Shown: positions 18,078-27,295, counted from the first letter of the stretch. The stretch is DNA of 64,000 nt from Burkholderiales bacterium (GCA_003963115.1 RXJQ01000022.1:1-64000), one strand, 5' to 3'. Numbers and translations: made by a program. The notes: generated from the letters alone by a model not told the origin.

Positions 18078-18818
18078 GTGACGAAAACATCCGCCTCTGC
18101 GAGCAAATCGGCCTCGGCCGCCACGGCCAAGACCGCCAAGGCCATTAGCACCGACGCGCCGCCCGTCAAAACTGCCGCCAAAACCGCAGCAAAGAAAGCC
18201 AGCGCTGCTGCCAAAACCCCTCCTGCCGAGACCAAGCCCGCGAAAACCCCAGCTCAAGCTGCGACCAAGTCTGTCGAAGCCGTTCCATCAGCCAAACCCG
18301 TGACTGCCGGACGCACGCCGTCCAAAATCAGCACCCCAGACAACATGCCCACCCCTGCCACCAAGGTTGACCCCAAACTCGCCAACGCCTGGAAATCGAA
18401 AGCCGGCAAGGACCTGACCGAGCCCGAACTGCTGGCCATGCCGGACGGCGAGTACATGAGCGACAAGCAGCTGGACTTCTTCCGCGCCCGCCTGGAAGAG
18501 CAAAAGGACGACCTGTTGTCCAACGCCGGCGAGACGACCGAACACCTGCGCGAAGACACCTCCATCGTGCCTGACCCGGCTGATCGCGCCACCATCGAAG
18601 AAGAGCACGCCCTGGAACTGCGCACCCGTGACCGCGAGCGCAAGCTGCTCAAGAAGATCTCGCAGGCCCTGGCACGCATCGAATCGGGTGAATACGGATT
18701 CTGCGACGAAACCGGTGAACCCATCGGCCTGGGCCGCCTGCTGGCCCGCCCCACCGCGACGCTCTCGCTGGAAGCCCAGCAACGCCGCGAGCTCAAGCAG
18801 AAGATGTTCGGCGACTGA
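18078..18818 (+). CDS. dksA: RNA polymerase-binding transcription factor DksA, one-cysteine type with long N-terminal tail
   Basis: DksA binds the RNA polymerase secondary channel and, with ppGpp, controls rRNA and amino-acid promoters. The coiled-coil tip carries DPADRAT (the DxxDxA motif), flanked by the long helices KQLDFFRARLEEQKDDLL and LRTRDRERKLLKKI. The globular part has a single cysteine (YGFCDETGEPIG) instead of the four zinc ligands of E. coli DksA. The GTG at 18078 follows GGAGG with ideal spacing and is preferred over an upstream in-frame start. About 100 Ala/Lys/Thr-rich residues precede the conserved domain, making 246 residues against 151 in E. coli. Confidence 0.92.
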   Translation: MTKTSASASKSASAATAKTAKAISTDAPPVKTAAKTAAKKASAAAKTPPAETKPAKTPAQAATKSVEAVPSAKPVTAGRTPSKISTPDNMPTPATKVDPKLANAWKSKAGKDLTEPELLAMPDGEYMSDKQLDFFRARLEEQKDDLLSNAGETTEHLREDTSIVPDPADRATIEEEHALELRTRDRERKLLKKISQALARIESGEYGFCDETGEPIGLGRLLARPTATLSLEAQQRRELKQKMFGD

Positions 18819-18821
18819 TTC

Positions 18822-20585
18822 ATGAGCAAGGACACCGGCGGCTTTCTGCGCAAAGTGGTGCGCTTCGTGGCCAATCCGACAACGGATTGGACGGAGTTGG
18901 ACGCGCCCAGCACAGACTCCGCCGAGAGCGATTACGCCAAGACCGAGATCAAGGCTATGATCGAGCGCAAGCGGCGAAACGACTTCGTCCGCAAGCGCGA
19001 ACTCGACATGCTGCGCAAGATCCGCCGCGAGGGCCTGAGCCCTGACAACGCCCTCGCGCTGAGCAGCCCCTCGAACATGGACCCCGACTCGCGACCGCAG
19101 CACAGCGGCACGCGCTCGGACAGCACCGTCAAGGCCAAAATCGACGAGATCGAGTTGCAGATGGTGGGCGGCGCCGGTAGACAACCACCCGTGTTGCAGC
19201 CCGCTGCCGTGCCGTCCATGCCTGGTCGGCTGACCGACCCAGCCACCACCGCCCCCAATACGCTGACGGCGCCCGCCTCCCTGGCGTTCGACAATGATGA
19301 GCCGCCGCCCGAGATTTCGCAGGCCGTACTCGACTCGGCGCGCGCATCGGCGCCCCGCCTCACCCAGACGGCAAGCCCCTCGGTTCAGGCCAGCCTGCGC
19401 GGGGATCTCGATGTGCATGTCGTCGAGGTCGTGCACGACCCGGAACTCGACGAAGCGGTCATCGCGTTTGCCAACGCCGATTTCGACCAGTGCGAGCAAT
19501 GCCTGCTGGAACTGGTTCAGCCCGGCGCCGTCCGCCACGACGAGTCTGAAACCTGGCTGGTTCTTTTCGATCTTTACCGCTGCCTGGACCTGCAGCAGAA
19601 GTTCGACCACCTGGCCGTATCGTTTGCCCAGAAGTTCGGCATGTCGGCCCCGCAGTGGTACTCGCTGCCCACCAAGGTCGCGCAGTTCCTTGCTCGCCGG
19701 GACAGCCCGCCCATCCCCAGCACCCAGCCACTGCCCCTGGACGAAGCACATCCGCAGACCGAGCCCGCCGCCCTGGAGGCCTCTGCTGACGGCCAAAGGC
19801 TGGAAGGCTGGATTGCCCCCGCCCGCCTCGACCAGGAAGCCAGCTCCAGGCTGCGCATCGACATCCTGCAGATGCCGCGTCCGTGGATCATGGACTGGAG
19901 CCGCATCGACAGCGTGACACCGGAAGGCGCCGCGCAGTTGACGCAGTTGCTGCGCCAGTGGGGCAAGGAGAGCCAGGAGCTGATCTGGATTGGTGCGGCT
20001 CACCTGCTCGACGTGCTGGGCGAGTCCTCGCCCCCCGGCGTGAAGGATGCCGACCCGGCCTACTGGATGCTACGCCTGGAGATGCTCAGGCTCTGCAACC
20101 GCCCCGTGCAGTTCGACGAAGTGGCCATCGACTACTGCGTCACATACGAACGCTCCCCGCCCTCCTGGGAGCACGCGACCTGCCGTGTGCGTGAGCAGGC
20201 GGACGCGGCCGTGCAGGCACACACCCGCCCGCTGTCGCATGTCAGCGAGGTCACCACGAGCTTCGTCGAGTCGCAACTGCATGACGACGAGATCGAGTTC
20301 GTGCAGGTCGCCGCCTTAAACCTCTCAGGTCAGTTGGTGGGCGACATCGGCCAGACCCTGACCCAGCTCGACGACCAGCTCAGTGCCAGCGTCACCCTGG
20401 AGATCGACTGCGAACACCTGCTGCGCGTGGACTTCATCGCAGCCGGAGACCTGCTCAACTGGGTGCTGGCCCGCCGCGCCGAGAACCGCCAGGTCGTGTT
20501 CAACAATCCCCATCGCCTGATCGCCATGTTCTTTGGCGCCATGGGCATCAACGAGCACGCCAAGGTCAAGCTGCAGACCGTCTGA
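18822..20585 (+). CDS. Uncharacterised tandem-STAS-like protein
   Basis: Function unknown. The first 80 residues are highly charged and helical (KAMIERKRRNDFVRKRELD). Residues 80-195 are Pro/Ala-rich linker. Residues 195-290 look TPR-like (ANADFDQCEQCLLELV and LYRCLDLQQKFDHLAVSFA). Two STAS-like beta-alpha units follow: a weaker one at about 343-400 (MDWSRIDSVTPEGAAQLTQLL) and a clearer one at 493-587 (LEIDCEHLLRVDFIAAGDLLNW). STAS domains commonly act in anti-anti-sigma switches or lipid/nucleotide sensing, but no partner kinase is nearby. It starts 3 bp after the dksA stop, so the two are probably co-transcribed. Confidence 0.75.
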   Translation: MSKDTGGFLRKVVRFVANPTTDWTELDAPSTDSAESDYAKTEIKAMIERKRRNDFVRKRELDMLRKIRREGLSPDNALALSSPSNMDPDSRPQHSGTRSDSTVKAKIDEIELQMVGGAGRQPPVLQPAAVPSMPGRLTDPATTAPNTLTAPASLAFDNDEPPPEISQAVLDSARASAPRLTQTASPSVQASLRGDLDVHVVEVVHDPELDEAVIAFANADFDQCEQCLLELVQPGAVRHDESETWLVLFDLYRCLDLQQKFDHLAVSFAQKFGMSAPQWYSLPTKVAQFLARRDSPPIPSTQPLPLDEAHPQTEPAALEASADGQRLEGWIAPARLDQEASSRLRIDILQMPRPWIMDWSRIDSVTPEGAAQLTQLLRQWGKESQELIWIGAAHLLDVLGESSPPGVKDADPAYWMLRLEMLRLCNRPVQFDEVAIDYCVTYERSPPSWEHATCRVREQADAAVQAHTRPLSHVSEVTTSFVESQLHDDEIEFVQVAALNLSGQLVGDIGQTLTQLDDQLSASVTLEIDCEHLLRVDFIAAGDLLNWVLARRAENRQVVFNNPHRLIAMFFGAMGINEHAKVKLQTV

Positions 20586-20613
20586 GATCGTCCCATCGAG
20601 GGGTGCGATGCGC

Positions 20614-20641
20614 CTTGAAATGGCACCAGACGCCCTCATCT
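20614..20641 (+). promoter_or_regulatory. Heat-shock (sigma32-type) promoter for hslVU
   Basis: CTTGAA at 20614-20619 and CCCTCATCT at 20633-20641 are separated by 13 bp. This closely follows the sigma32 consensus (CTTGAA, 13-17 bp, CCCCATNT). It sits 56 bp before hslV, whose operon is a classic heat-shock target. It is a pattern match supported by the function of the downstream genes. Confidence 0.6.
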
Positions 20642-20696
20642 GACCTCGCTTGACCCTCTCATCGGCGGGGCAACCACCTCTTTCCTTCGCAGCGTC

Positions 20697-21245
20697 ATGG
20701 ATTCATATCACGGCACCACCATCGTCAGCGTCCGCCGCCAAACCCCCAACGGCTGGCAGGTCGCCATGGGTGGCGACGGTCAGGTCACCCTGGGCAACGT
20801 CGTCGTCAAGGCCTCGGCCCGCAAGGTGCGGCGCCTCTACCGCGACCAGGTGCTGGCCGGTTTCGCCGGCGCCACGGCCGATGCCTTCACCCTCTTCGAG
20901 CGCTTCGAATCCAAGCTGGATAAGCACCAAGGGCACCTGGCACGCGCCGCCGTCGAGCTGACACGCGACTGGCGCACCGACCGCGTCCTGCGCCGGCTGG
21001 AAGCCATGCTGGCCGTGGCCGACCGTGAAACCTCCCTGATCATCACCGGCAACGGCGACGTGCTGGAACCCGAACACGGCATCATCGCCATCGGCTCTGG
21101 GGGTGCCTATGCCCAGGCTGCCGCGCGCGCCCTGCTGGCCAACACCGAACTCACCGCCTCGGAGATGGTCAAGAAGTCGCTGGAGATCGCAGGCGACCTG
21201 TGCATCTACACCAACCAGAACCACACGATTGAATCGCTGGGCTGA
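20697..21245 (+). CDS. hslV: ATP-dependent protease subunit HslV (ClpQ)
   Basis: HslV is the proteasome-like peptidase of the HslUV complex, which degrades misfolded and specific regulatory proteins in the cytoplasm. Six residues (MDSYHG) precede the Thr-Thr of TTIVSVRR. The active N-terminal threonine is exposed by removal of this short propeptide, as in many bacterial HslVs. [17 protein letters not shown] and [13 protein letters not shown] are family signatures. 182 residues is normal. It is followed after 15 bp by hslU. Confidence 0.96.
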   Translation: MDSYHGTTIVSVRRQTPNGWQVAMGGDGQVTLGNVVVKASARKVRRLYRDQVLAGFAGATADAFTLFERFESKLDKHQGHLARAAVELTRDWRTDRVLRRLEAMLAVADRETSLIITGNGDVLEPEHGIIAIGSGGAYAQAAARALLANTELTASEMVKKSLEIAGDLCIYTNQNHTIESLG

Positions 21246-21260
21246 ACGAGCAGAACAAGC

Positions 21261-22592
21261 ATGAGCATGACCCCACAAGAGATCGTCAGCGAACTCGACC
21301 GCCACATCGTTGGGCAGCGCGAAGCCAAGCGTGCCGTGGCCATTGCCTTGCGCAACCGCTGGCGCCGCCAGCAGGTCGACGAGAAGCTGCGCGCCGAGAT
21401 CACGCCCAAGAACATCCTGATGATCGGCCCCACCGGCGTGGGCAAGACCGAGATCGCCCGTCGCCTGGCCAAGCTGGCCGATGCGCCTTTCATCAAGGTC
21501 GAGGCCACCAAGTTCACCGAGGTGGGCTATGTGGGCAAGGATGTGGACACCATCATCCGCGACCTGGTCGAGACCGCCGTCAAGCAGGAGCGCGCCCACC
21601 AGATGCAGGCCCAGCGCGCCAAGGCCGAGGACGCCGCCGAGGAGCGCATCCTCGACGTGCTGGTGCCGCCACCCCGCTCGGAATTTGGCATCGCCCACAC
21701 GCCGCCTGCCGACAACACGGCCCGCCAGGTCATGCGCAAGCGCCTGCGCGAAGGCACGCTGGACGACCGCGAGATCGAGATCGAGCTGTCTGATGCCAAG
21801 ACGCCCATGGTCGAGATCATGAGCCCTGCCGGCATGGAAGACATGGCCGAGCAGTTGCGTGGCATGTTCTCGCAGCTGGGCCAAAACAAGCGCAAGGCCC
21901 GCAAGGTGACCGTGGCCGATGCCCGCACCCAGCTCATTGAAGAAGAAGCCGCCAAACTGATCAACGACGAGGACATCAAGACCCGTGCCTTGGAGCGCGC
22001 CGAGCAAAACGGCATCGTCTTCATCGACGAAATCGACAAGGTGGCCAGCCGCTCTGAGGGCCAGGGTGCCGAGGTTTCGCGCCAAGGCGTGCAGCGTGAC
22101 CTGCTGCCCCTGGTCGAAGGCACCACGGTCAACACCAAGTACGGCATGGTCAAGACCGACCACATCCTCTTCATCGCCTCAGGTGCGTTTCACCTGAGCC
22201 GCCCCAGCGACCTCATCCCCGAGCTGCAAGGCCGCTTCCCCATCCGCGTGGAGCTGTCTTCGCTGTCGGTCGAGGACTTCGAGGCCATCCTCACGCAGCC
22301 ATCGGCCAGCCTGATCAAGCAGTATCAGGCGCTGCTGTCGGCAGAGGGTGTGTCGCTGGACTTCACGCCGCAGGCCATCCGCCGTCTTGCGCAGATTGCC
22401 TATGAGGTCAACGAACGCACCGAGAACATCGGCGCACGCCGCCTGTCTACCGTGATGGAGCGGCTGCTCGACGAGCTGTCCTTCGACGCGCCAAATCTGT
22501 CGGGCCAGTCGCACACCGTGGACGTGGACCAGGTCGACAACCGCCTGGGTGAACTGGCCCGCAACGAGGACCTCTCTCGCTTCATCCTCTGA
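21261..22592 (+). CDS. hslU: ATP-dependent protease ATPase subunit HslU (ClpY)
   Basis: HslU is the AAA+ unfoldase that feeds substrates to Hsl[18 protein letters not shown] is the family start, Walker A is GPTGVGKTE, and Walker B is IVFIDEIDK. The I domain lies between about residues 110 and 230. The second-region motif [19 protein letters not shown] is near the end, and the C-terminal tail ends in RFIL, which docks into HslV. 443 residues is normal. It is convergent with coaX with 18 bp between stops. Confidence 0.96.
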   Translation: MSMTPQEIVSELDRHIVGQREAKRAVAIALRNRWRRQQVDEKLRAEITPKNILMIGPTGVGKTEIARRLAKLADAPFIKVEATKFTEVGYVGKDVDTIIRDLVETAVKQERAHQMQAQRAKAEDAAEERILDVLVPPPRSEFGIAHTPPADNTARQVMRKRLREGTLDDREIEIELSDAKTPMVEIMSPAGMEDMAEQLRGMFSQLGQNKRKARKVTVADARTQLIEEEAAKLINDEDIKTRALERAEQNGIVFIDEIDKVASRSEGQGAEVSRQGVQRDLLPLVEGTTVNTKYGMVKTDHILFIASGAFHLSRPSDLIPELQGRFPIRVELSSLSVEDFEAILTQPSASLIKQYQALLSAEGVSLDFTPQAIRRLAQIAYEVNERTENIGARRLSTVMERLLDELSFDAPNLSGQSHTVDVDQVDNRLGELARNEDLSRFIL

Positions 22593-22610
22593 AGCCGCTT
22601 TGGATCGACG

Positions 22611-23381
22611 TCAGGCAGCTGTGGCCAGGGTCAGCAGCCCCTCGAAGATGAGGTTCTCGACCACGCTGGCCGGCAACTCATCCACATGAGACAAGCGGGT
22701 CACCGCACCGCCCGACATGATCAACAGCGGCTCGCGACCGCAGCGGGTCCGCAAGCGGCGCATGCTGCGCTCGATGGCGCCGGCGATGGCGTCCGTGCCG
22801 CCGCTCATCAGGGCGTCACTGGTGTTGGTGGGAAAGTCCTTGACCTCGCCGGTCGGCACCTTCAGGCCAGCCGTGCCGCTTTCCAGGGCGCGGTACATCA
22901 GGCCAAAGCCAGGCAGGATCAAACCGCCCAGAAAGCGCCCGGATGGGTCGACGGCATCCACCGTCACGGCCGTGCCGACCATCACAGCCAGCACCGGTGG
23001 CGGGTTGTCAGGCAGCACGGACAAGGCACGTTGACGCGCGCCGATGATCGCGGCCCAGCGGTCAGACCCCAGGCGCTGCGGGTGCTCGTAGCCGTTGACC
23101 ACGCCACCACCTTGCGCTGAAGAAGACACCCAGCGAGGCGCCAAACCCCAGCCCTCGATGAACTGCTCTTCGACGCGCTTCTTGATCGCCTCACCTGCCA
23201 CCACGCAGCCCAGCATGCCTAAGGGCTGGTGCATCAGGTTCTTCCAGTGCAGCTCCCAGAGGTAGTCGATGTCCTCCAGGACCACGGCACCGTGTGCCAG
23301 CAGTTCGGCACCAGGCGCCGGGTGTGCATACAGGCCCCACTTCAAGCGGGTGTTACCAATATCGATGACCAAAAAAGACAT
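22611..23381 (-). CDS. coaX: Type III pantothenate kinase
   Basis: CoaX phosphorylates pantothenate, the first step of coenzyme A synthesis. It is an ASKHA-fold kinase with the N-terminal phosphate-binding motif [25 protein letters not shown], and the [23 protein letters not shown] stretch (part of the pantothenate and ATP site). 256 residues is normal. In many betaproteobacteria birA lies next to coaX; here no birA is present and the gene stands alone, divergent from the gene at 23624. Confidence 0.94.
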   Translation of the reverse strand: MSFLVIDIGNTRLKWGLYAHPAPGAELLAHGAVVLEDIDYLWELHWKNLMHQPLGMLGCVVAGEAIKKRVEEQFIEGWGLAPRWVSSSAQGGGVVNGYEHPQRLGSDRWAAIIGARQRALSVLPDNPPPVLAVMVGTAVTVDAVDPSGRFLGGLILPGFGLMYRALESGTAGLKVPTGEVKDFPTNTSDALMSGGTDAIAGAIERSMRRLRTRCGREPLLIMSGGAVTRLSHVDELPASVVENLIFEGLLTLATAA

Positions 23382-23529
23382 GCGCCAACTCGTTCGGGTG
23401 GATCACCCTGGGGCCTTTGATGGGTCATCATTGTCGCCGCAATAGGCCCTCGCCAGAATGGCCGCAATGCAGCCATAAAGCCACGACACGCCGAGAACGA
23501 CCAAGTGAGGGGGCGCACGTGATGGGAAA

Positions 23530-23551
23530 TTCGGATATGGTGCGATCCGAA
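23530..23551. promoter_or_regulatory. Inverted repeat upstream of the chalcone-isomerase-like gene
   Basis: TTCGGAT (23530-23536) and ATCCGAA (23545-23551) form a perfect 7-bp inverted repeat with an 8-bp spacer, about 73 bp before the start at 23624. It lies in the 230-bp non-coding stretch between divergent coaX and this gene, so it could be an operator. No regulator family can be named. Confidence 0.35.
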
Positions 23552-23623
23552 AAATGACATGGCGCAGACGCGGCACCTCCTTCGCGTCAAGCGCATGCCT
23601 CAAGCAAAGAAATGGAGCGTGAC

Positions 23624-24226
23624 ATGACCAGCAAGCCAACCCCCGCCCGCAAGACGGCCCGCCACCTGATCCTCGCCACGCTGCTGACTGCAGCCTTGCC
23701 CGGCTGGTCAGCGGTGGACATCAAAGGCGCTCACTTCAACGACACCTACCAACTGGCCAACCAGTCGCTGCTGCTCAATGGCGCCGGCGTGCGCGTCAAG
23801 ATCATTGTCGACGTCTATGCGGCGGGCCTGTACGTGCCCCACAAGGAACACGATGCCACCGCCCTGCTTGGCCAGCCTGGCGCCAAGAGCCTGCAGATCG
23901 TGCTCCTGCGCGATCTGACCGGTGAAGACTTCGCCGACGCGATGGTCAAGGGCTTTCGCAAGAACAACAGCGACAACGACATCGCCAAGTTCCAGCCCAA
24001 GATCGACGAACTGCACAGCCTGATGCTGGGCTTCGGCACGGTCAAGAAGGGCACCACCATCCGCATTGACCATGCACCTGGGGCAGGCACCCGCGTACTG
24101 GTTGAGGGCGTGCAGAAGGGTTCAGACCTGGCCGGAGAAGACTTCTACAACGCCCTGCTGCGCATCTGGCTGGGTGGCTCGCCGGTCGACTCCGAGCTCA
24201 AGGAAGCGCTGCTGGGCGGGAAGTAA
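23624..24226 (+). CDS. Chalcone-isomerase-like family protein, exported
   Basis: It resembles the bacterial chalcone isomerase-like (CHI-like, Chalcone_3) domain proteins, which are mostly of unknown function and not known to make flavonoids. A signal peptide (HLILATLLTAALPGWSA) ends near residue 30. The domain starts with DIKGAHFNDTYQLAN and contains VKIIVDVYAAGLYVP and a KFQPKIDEL helix. The ATG at 23624 has GGAG six bases upstream; an ATG four codons earlier has none. About 200 residues. No close functional neighbours. Confidence 0.82.
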   Translation: MTSKPTPARKTARHLILATLLTAALPGWSAVDIKGAHFNDTYQLANQSLLLNGAGVRVKIIVDVYAAGLYVPHKEHDATALLGQPGAKSLQIVLLRDLTGEDFADAMVKGFRKNNSDNDIAKFQPKIDELHSLMLGFGTVKKGTTIRIDHAPGAGTRVLVEGVQKGSDLAGEDFYNALLRIWLGGSPVDSELKEALLGGK

Positions 24227-24267
24227 GCAATTGTTACCAACCTCGTGACGAATTGGACAACTTCAGG

Positions 24268-24284
24268 GGCAAGCACCGCTTGCC
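24268..24284 (+). other. Stem-loop between the CHI-like and HDOD genes
   Basis: GGCAAGC (24268-24274), an ACC loop and GCTTGCC (24278-24284) form a perfect 7-bp hairpin 42 bp after the CHI-like stop. There is no T-run, so it is a weak transcript end or 3'-end stabiliser at best. Confidence 0.35.
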
Positions 24285-24337
24285 AAACTGCCCAAACACG
24301 CCGATAAGAGGATCATGCGTACCGGGAAAACCCGTCC

Positions 24338-25180
24338 ATGATCGAAGTTGCCCTGCCCTCACTGCGCGCCTGGATCGATGCCATGAGCCGCGTCGAGATA
24401 CCGGTCCTCCCCGGGTCGGTGGCGGAGCTGACCCAGTTGCGCACGATCGAAGACGCCAAGGGCACGGTCGACGCCCATACCCTGGCCGAGAGCTTCGCCA
24501 GTGACCCATTGATGACGCTGAAGGTGCTCACGCATGTGTCACGCTATTGCATGCGCCTGAGCATCGAGCCGCCAGAGACCCTGACCGGCGCCATCCTGAT
24601 GCAAGGCATCGGCCCCTTCTTCAAGGCCTTTGACCAGGTCCCGACCATCCTCGATTGGCTGCATGACCAGCCTGAGGCGCTCAGTGGCCTGATCAAGGTC
24701 ATCACGCGGGCTCGCCGTGGCGCGCATTTCGCCATGGGTTTCGCGCTGCGTCGGCAAGACGAGGACGCCGTCGTCATCCAGGAAGCCGCGCTGCTGCACG
24801 ATTTCGCCGAGATGCTGCTGTGGTGTCATGCCCCCAAGCTCGCGCTGGAGATCGCCAGCCGGCTCAAGGCCGACCACACCATCCGCTCCGCCGACATCCA
24901 GCAGGAGGTGCTGGGCGTTCAACTTGGGGATCTGGCCCAGGAGTTGATGCGCGAGTGGCAGTTGCCAGCCCTGCTGATCCGCTGCACCGACGATCGCAAC
25001 GCCAACGACCCGAAGATCCGCAGCGTCATGCTGGGCGTGCGCATCGCAAGGCACACCCAGTACGGCTGGGACGACCCGCATGCGCAAGCCGCACTGCCCG
25101 ATGATGTGACCGAGGTGGCCAAGCTGCTCAACCTGTCCAACGACGCCGCCCACCGCCTGCTGGTGGGCATGGACAGTTGA
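24338..25180 (+). CDS. HDOD domain protein
   Basis: HDOD proteins are HD-related output domains found in bacterial signalling. The sequence starts at the typical position (LPSLRAWIDAMSRVEIPVLPGS) and continues with LAESFASDPLMTLKVLTHVSR and the central EAALLHDFAEMLLWCHAP. An intact catalytic HD pair with full metal site is not evident, as is usual for this family, so a regulatory rather than a hydrolytic role is likely. 280 residues, one domain only, no receiver or GGDEF partner attached. Targets cannot be inferred from neighbours. Confidence 0.82.
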   Translation: MIEVALPSLRAWIDAMSRVEIPVLPGSVAELTQLRTIEDAKGTVDAHTLAESFASDPLMTLKVLTHVSRYCMRLSIEPPETLTGAILMQGIGPFFKAFDQVPTILDWLHDQPEALSGLIKVITRARRGAHFAMGFALRRQDEDAVVIQEAALLHDFAEMLLWCHAPKLALEIASRLKADHTIRSADIQQEVLGVQLGDLAQELMREWQLPALLIRCTDDRNANDPKIRSVMLGVRIARHTQYGWDDPHAQAALPDDVTEVAKLLNLSNDAAHRLLVGMDS

Positions 25181-25195
25181 GGCCAGCCTAAAAAC

Positions 25196-26155
25196 TCAGT
25201 GGATGTTGACCGAGGCGCGCATGGCATGAACAGCGCCTGCGCCGAAAGCGGCACCAAAGCGTTTGGCCAGACGCTCTGCCAGGTTTTCTTTCTGCGTGTA
25301 GTCGATGATGTCCTCTGCCTTGACCACGTCGCGTGCCACCTGATCGAGGCTGCCAAGCTTGTCGGCCAGGCCGAGTTCGACAGCCTGCTGGCCATTCCAG
25401 AACAAGCCTGAGAAGGTCTCCGGCGTCTCCTTCAGGCGCTTGCCGCGGCCTTGACGCACCACCTGGATGAACTGCGCGTGGATCTGGTCGAGCATGGCCT
25501 GAGCAAAACCTTCATGACGCGGGTTGCGCGGCGAGAACGGATCCAGCATGCCCTTGTTGTCGCCCGAGGTCATCAGGCGGCGCTCAACACCCACCTTGTC
25601 CATGATGCCGGTGAAGCCAAAGCCATCCATCAACACGCCGATGGAGCCCACCATCGAGGCCTTGTCCACGAAGATCTGGTCGGCCGACACGGCGATGTAG
25701 TAGGCCGCCGAGGCGCACATTTCCTCGCACACGGCGTAGACCTTCTTCTTGTGCAGCTCCTTGAGGCGGCGCACTTCGTCGTTGACCAGGCCGGCCTGCA
25801 CGGGGCTGCCGCCAGGCGAGTTGATGCGCAGCACCACGGCCTGGGCACCTGCGTCTTCGAATGCACTGCGCAAGGCCGCCAGCAGGTTGTCGGCATTGGC
25901 TTCGGTGTCGGAGGCGATCTCGCCGCGTATCTCGACCAGGGCCGTGTGCGGCGAGGAGGGCGCCTTGGCCGCTGGAACGTTCTGCAGCGTCGCCCAGATC
26001 ATGCTCACGCCCACACCGATCCAGACGATGCGCCAGAACCAGCGCCAGCGCTTTTCACGCCGCTGCTGCGCCAGGTAAGCCTGTGCCATCTGCGTCAGCA
26101 GGGCATTTTGGGCCGCGGACAAGGTGTCCGACGAAGAGGAGTCGACAGCGCTCAT
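25196..26155 (-). CDS. SppA-like S49 family membrane peptidase
   Basis: Signal peptide peptidase A-type enzymes cleave remnant signal peptides in the inner membrane. A single membrane anchor lies at residues 40-58, followed by a periplasmic ClpP-like fold with LRINSPGGSPVQAGLV. The Ser-Lys dyad is visible as Ser149 (CASAAYYIAV) and Lys201 (SGDNKGMLDPF). At 319 residues it is the short form (one protease domain) rather than E. coli-type 67-kDa SppA. The order rluC, Gph-like, Rieske, SppA is typical for Burkholderiales. Confidence 0.9.
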   Translation of the reverse strand: MSAVDSSSSDTLSAAQNALLTQMAQAYLAQQRREKRWRWFWRIVWIGVGVSMIWATLQNVPAAKAPSSPHTALVEIRGEIASDTEANADNLLAALRSAFEDAGAQAVVLRINSPGGSPVQAGLVNDEVRRLKELHKKKVYAVCEEMCASAAYYIAVSADQIFVDKASMVGSIGVLMDGFGFTGIMDKVGVERRLMTSGDNKGMLDPFSPRNPRHEGFAQAMLDQIHAQFIQVVRQGRGKRLKETPETFSGLFWNGQQAVELGLADKLGSLDQVARDVVKAEDIIDYTQKENLAERLAKRFGAAFGAGAVHAMRASVNIH

Positions 26156-26187
26156 GAAGGGGCTCGGTTAAAAGGCTCGGTTGGGAA

Positions 26188-26565
26188 TCAGAACAAAGGC
26201 TGGAATCGTTCAGAAGGATACCAATACACCTGGCCGTCCTTCTCTAGCAGCTTGATCGCCTGCAAATTGGCGCCGTAGCAGGGACCACTGACGCATTCAC
26301 CATTGGGCGGGTCATACAGGGCGCCATGCACGGAACAGATGATGAAGCGCTTGTCCATGTCCCAGAATTTGCCGGGCTGCCAGTCCATCTCCGCGGGAAT
26401 GTGGGCGCAGCGGTTCAGGTAGGCCACCGCCACATTGTCGAAGCGCACGGCAAAAGCCTGTGCACTTTGCCCGCCCTCCATGACTTCGAACATCACGGCA
26501 TCACCGCATTCCTGCAGCGCAGCGGAGTCGCACAGATACTGCGGCTCCAGATTCAACTCAGGCAT
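26188..26565 (-). CDS. Rieske 2Fe-2S protein, small soluble
   Basis: This is a single Rieske domain of 125 residues without a membrane anchor. The cluster ligands are in NRCAHIP (Cys-x-His) and CSVHGALYDPPNGEC (Cys-x2-His), which form a typical [2Fe-2S] site. Such stand-alone ferredoxin-like proteins may serve oxygenases or act as electron carriers; no oxygenase is nearby. The start overlaps the upstream phosphatase stop by 8 bp, so they form an operon with rluC and sppA. Confidence 0.88.
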   Translation of the reverse strand: MPELNLEPQYLCDSAALQECGDAVMFEVMEGGQSAQAFAVRFDNVAVAYLNRCAHIPAEMDWQPGKFWDMDKRFIICSVHGALYDPPNGECVSGPCYGANLQAIKLLEKDGQVYWYPSERFQPLF

Positions 26566-27274
26566 GTTGGGTCAGCCAGTCGTGCAGATCGGCCATCGAG
26601 TGGGCCACGAAGCGGGTCGGGTAGTCGGCAAAGGTTTCGGGTTCATGGGCGCCGAAGCTCACGGCCACGCTGTGGGTGCCGGCGTTGACGGCCAGTTGCA
26701 GGTCATGCGTGGTGTCGCCGATCATCAAGGTGCGCGAGGGCTCGACACCGAACTCGGCGATCAACTCCTGAAGCATGCGCGGATGCGGCTTGGAGAAGGT
26801 CTCATCCGCCGTGCGGGAGCTGTCGAACAGGCCGACAAGCTCCACATGGGCAAGCGCCTCGTTGAGGCCTTGGCGCGTCTTTCCAGTGGCCACGGCCAGC
26901 CAGTGATTGCGCTCCTTCAAGGCAGACAACAAGGGCAACACGCCCTCGAACAGGCTCAGCTCATGCTGGCAGTTGATGTAGTGGTGACGGTAACGCAGGC
27001 CCAGCTCTGGCACGCGCTCCGGCGGCAAGGTCGGGGCCACGTGGGCCAGCGCGTCATGCAGGCCCAGGCCGATCACGTAGGAAGCCTGCGAACGATCCGG
27101 CACGGGCAAACCCAGATCCTGGCAGGCCGACTGGATGCAGCGCACGATCAGCGCGGTGGAGTCGAACAAGGTGCCATCCCAATCGAACACGATCAGGTCG
27201 TAGGCACGCGGGCGCAGGCCGCTGTCCGCGCTGCCTGCTCTTCCCGAAGAGGTGGTGGTGGTGTTCAAAGGCAC
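26558..27274 (-). CDS. HAD-IA hydrolase, phosphoglycolate phosphatase-like
   Basis: Motif I is FDWDGTLFDSTA, motif II is ATGKTRQG, and motif III/IV is KPHPRMLQEL with MIGDTTHDLQLA. The cap domain lies at about residues 45-105. It belongs to the Gph/YqaB-like branch, but specificity cannot be set from sequence alone. The gene directly downstream of rluC in Burkholderiales is often annotated as a phosphoglycolate phosphatase or generic HAD hydrolase. Start is a GTG at 27274 with a GGGA too close to it, so the true start may lie a few codons downstream. It lies 21 bp after rluC. Confidence 0.88.
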   Translation of the reverse strand: MPLNTTTTSSGRAGSADSGLRPRAYDLIVFDWDGTLFDSTALIVRCIQSACQDLGLPVPDRSQASYVIGLGLHDALAHVAPTLPPERVPELGLRYRHHYINCQHELSLFEGVLPLLSALKERNHWLAVATGKTRQGLNEALAHVELVGLFDSSRTADETFSKPHPRMLQELIAEFGVEPSRTLMIGDTTHDLQLAVNAGTHSVAVSFGAHEPETFADYPTRFVAHSMADLHDWLTQHA

Positions 27275-27295
27275 TCCCGTGTTGCAGTCGACACT

